Program-made: the position numbers and the translations under genes
NCBI GenBank assembly: GCA_028290305.1
Contig: JAQGKC010000422.1
Coordinates: 1-25,040, forward strand
Direction: 5' to 3'
DNA length: 25,040 nt
Source of the DNA: Bradyrhizobium sp.
GTDB taxonomy: Bacteria > Pseudomonadota > Alphaproteobacteria > Rhizobiales > Xanthobacteraceae
Notes under the pieces: model-generated
Told to the model about the DNA's origin: nothing
The model's input: only the letters and a program-made list of their open reading frames with translations
The model's database searches: none
Part shown: piece by piece, positions 24,921 through 25,040 of the stretch
Layout of the letters: each line of letters starts with the position of its first letter
How positions within the stretch are numbered: the first letter of the stretch is position 1

Positions 24921-24937
24921 AGCGACTATCTGAAGAG

Positions 24938-25040
24938 TCAAGTTGCATTGGCGTATTGGGCACGCGCATCGCGTGCTTTTGCGTTGAGGCGGACGAGCAG
25001 TTTACGGGCCAAGGCGATGCGGACGACCATTTTTTCTTTG
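24938..25040 (-). CDS. C-terminal end of a transposase, probably IS110 family (partial)
   Basis: The minus-strand frame entering from the window edge encodes 33 residues, KEKMVVRIALARKLLVRLNA followed by KARDARAQYANAT, then a stop at 24938-24940. The pattern ValAlaxAlaArgLysLeuLeu...LeuAsnAlaxxArgAsp is what I recall at the C-terminus of IS110/IS1111 transposases (DEDD-type site-specific recombinases). Only the last residues are visible, so neither the family nor intactness can be proven. An internal ATG is present (the M in KEKM) but is unlikely to be the true start. Confidence 0.5.
   Translation of the reverse strand, partial: KEKMVVRIALARKLLVRLNAKARDARAQYANAT

Overview
The window looks like a chromosomal segment of a GC-rich alphaproteobacterium, most likely Bradyrhizobium or a close relative. 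The evidence is high-GC coding sequence, protein types common in that group (a BA14K-type secreted protein, an APH-family kinase paired with a DUF6285 protein, many acyl-CoA enzymes), and several families of short palindromic intergenic repeats of the kind scattered through Bradyrhizobium genomes. The genus is inferred from remembered protein and repeat similarity, not from a search.

Layout. (1) 1-1990: a Baeyer-Villiger monooxygenase gene split by a one-base frameshift, followed by a dispersed inverted repeat. (2) 2.0-4.4 kb: an AT-richer island of small secreted proteins (2016-2453 minus, 3099-3344 minus, BA14K-type 3538-3855 plus), a possible 47-residue protein, and two stretches with no convincing gene. 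(3) 4394-8418: a very large zinc-ribbon/class III cyclase/ATPase/TPR regulator, then a peroxiredoxin-like gene broken by a one-base frameshift. (4) 8.57-19.5 kb: a dense acyl-CoA island with three crotonases, an acyl-CoA dehydrogenase, two acyl-CoA ligases, two SDRs (one frameshifted), and an APH-type kinase plus DUF6285 protein in an overlapping operon. (5) 19.7-22.5 kb: phosphoenolpyruvate carboxylase. (6) 22.7-24.8 kb, minus strand: an SDR and a Tat-exported SMP-30/gluconolactonase-like protein. (7) 24.94-25.04 kb: the C-terminal end of a probable IS110-family transposase running off the edge.

How the genes fit together. Most of the middle and right parts can be read as peripheral beta-oxidation: acids activated by the two ligases, dehydrogenated by the acyl-CoA dehydrogenase, hydrated or isomerised by the crotonases, and reduced or oxidised by the SDRs. 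The kinase and DUF6285 pair beside these genes resembles the logic of the Pseudomonas putida levulinate (lva) pathway, where a 4-hydroxyacyl-CoA is phosphorylated. That makes 4-hydroxy acids, perhaps derived from lactones, a reasonable substrate guess. PEP carboxylase is an anaplerotic housekeeping enzyme.

I found no CRISPR array, tRNA, rRNA, prophage or clear defence system. The most notable points are the kinase/DUF6285/acyl-CoA cassette, a perfect 11-bp hairpin that sequesters the ribosome-binding site of the SMP-30-like gene, a 2,4-dienoyl-CoA-reductase-like SDR with Trp where the catalytic Tyr is expected, and three single-base frameshifts. Each frameshift lies in a short base run and is repaired by one base, so sequencing error must be excluded before calling these pseudogenes.
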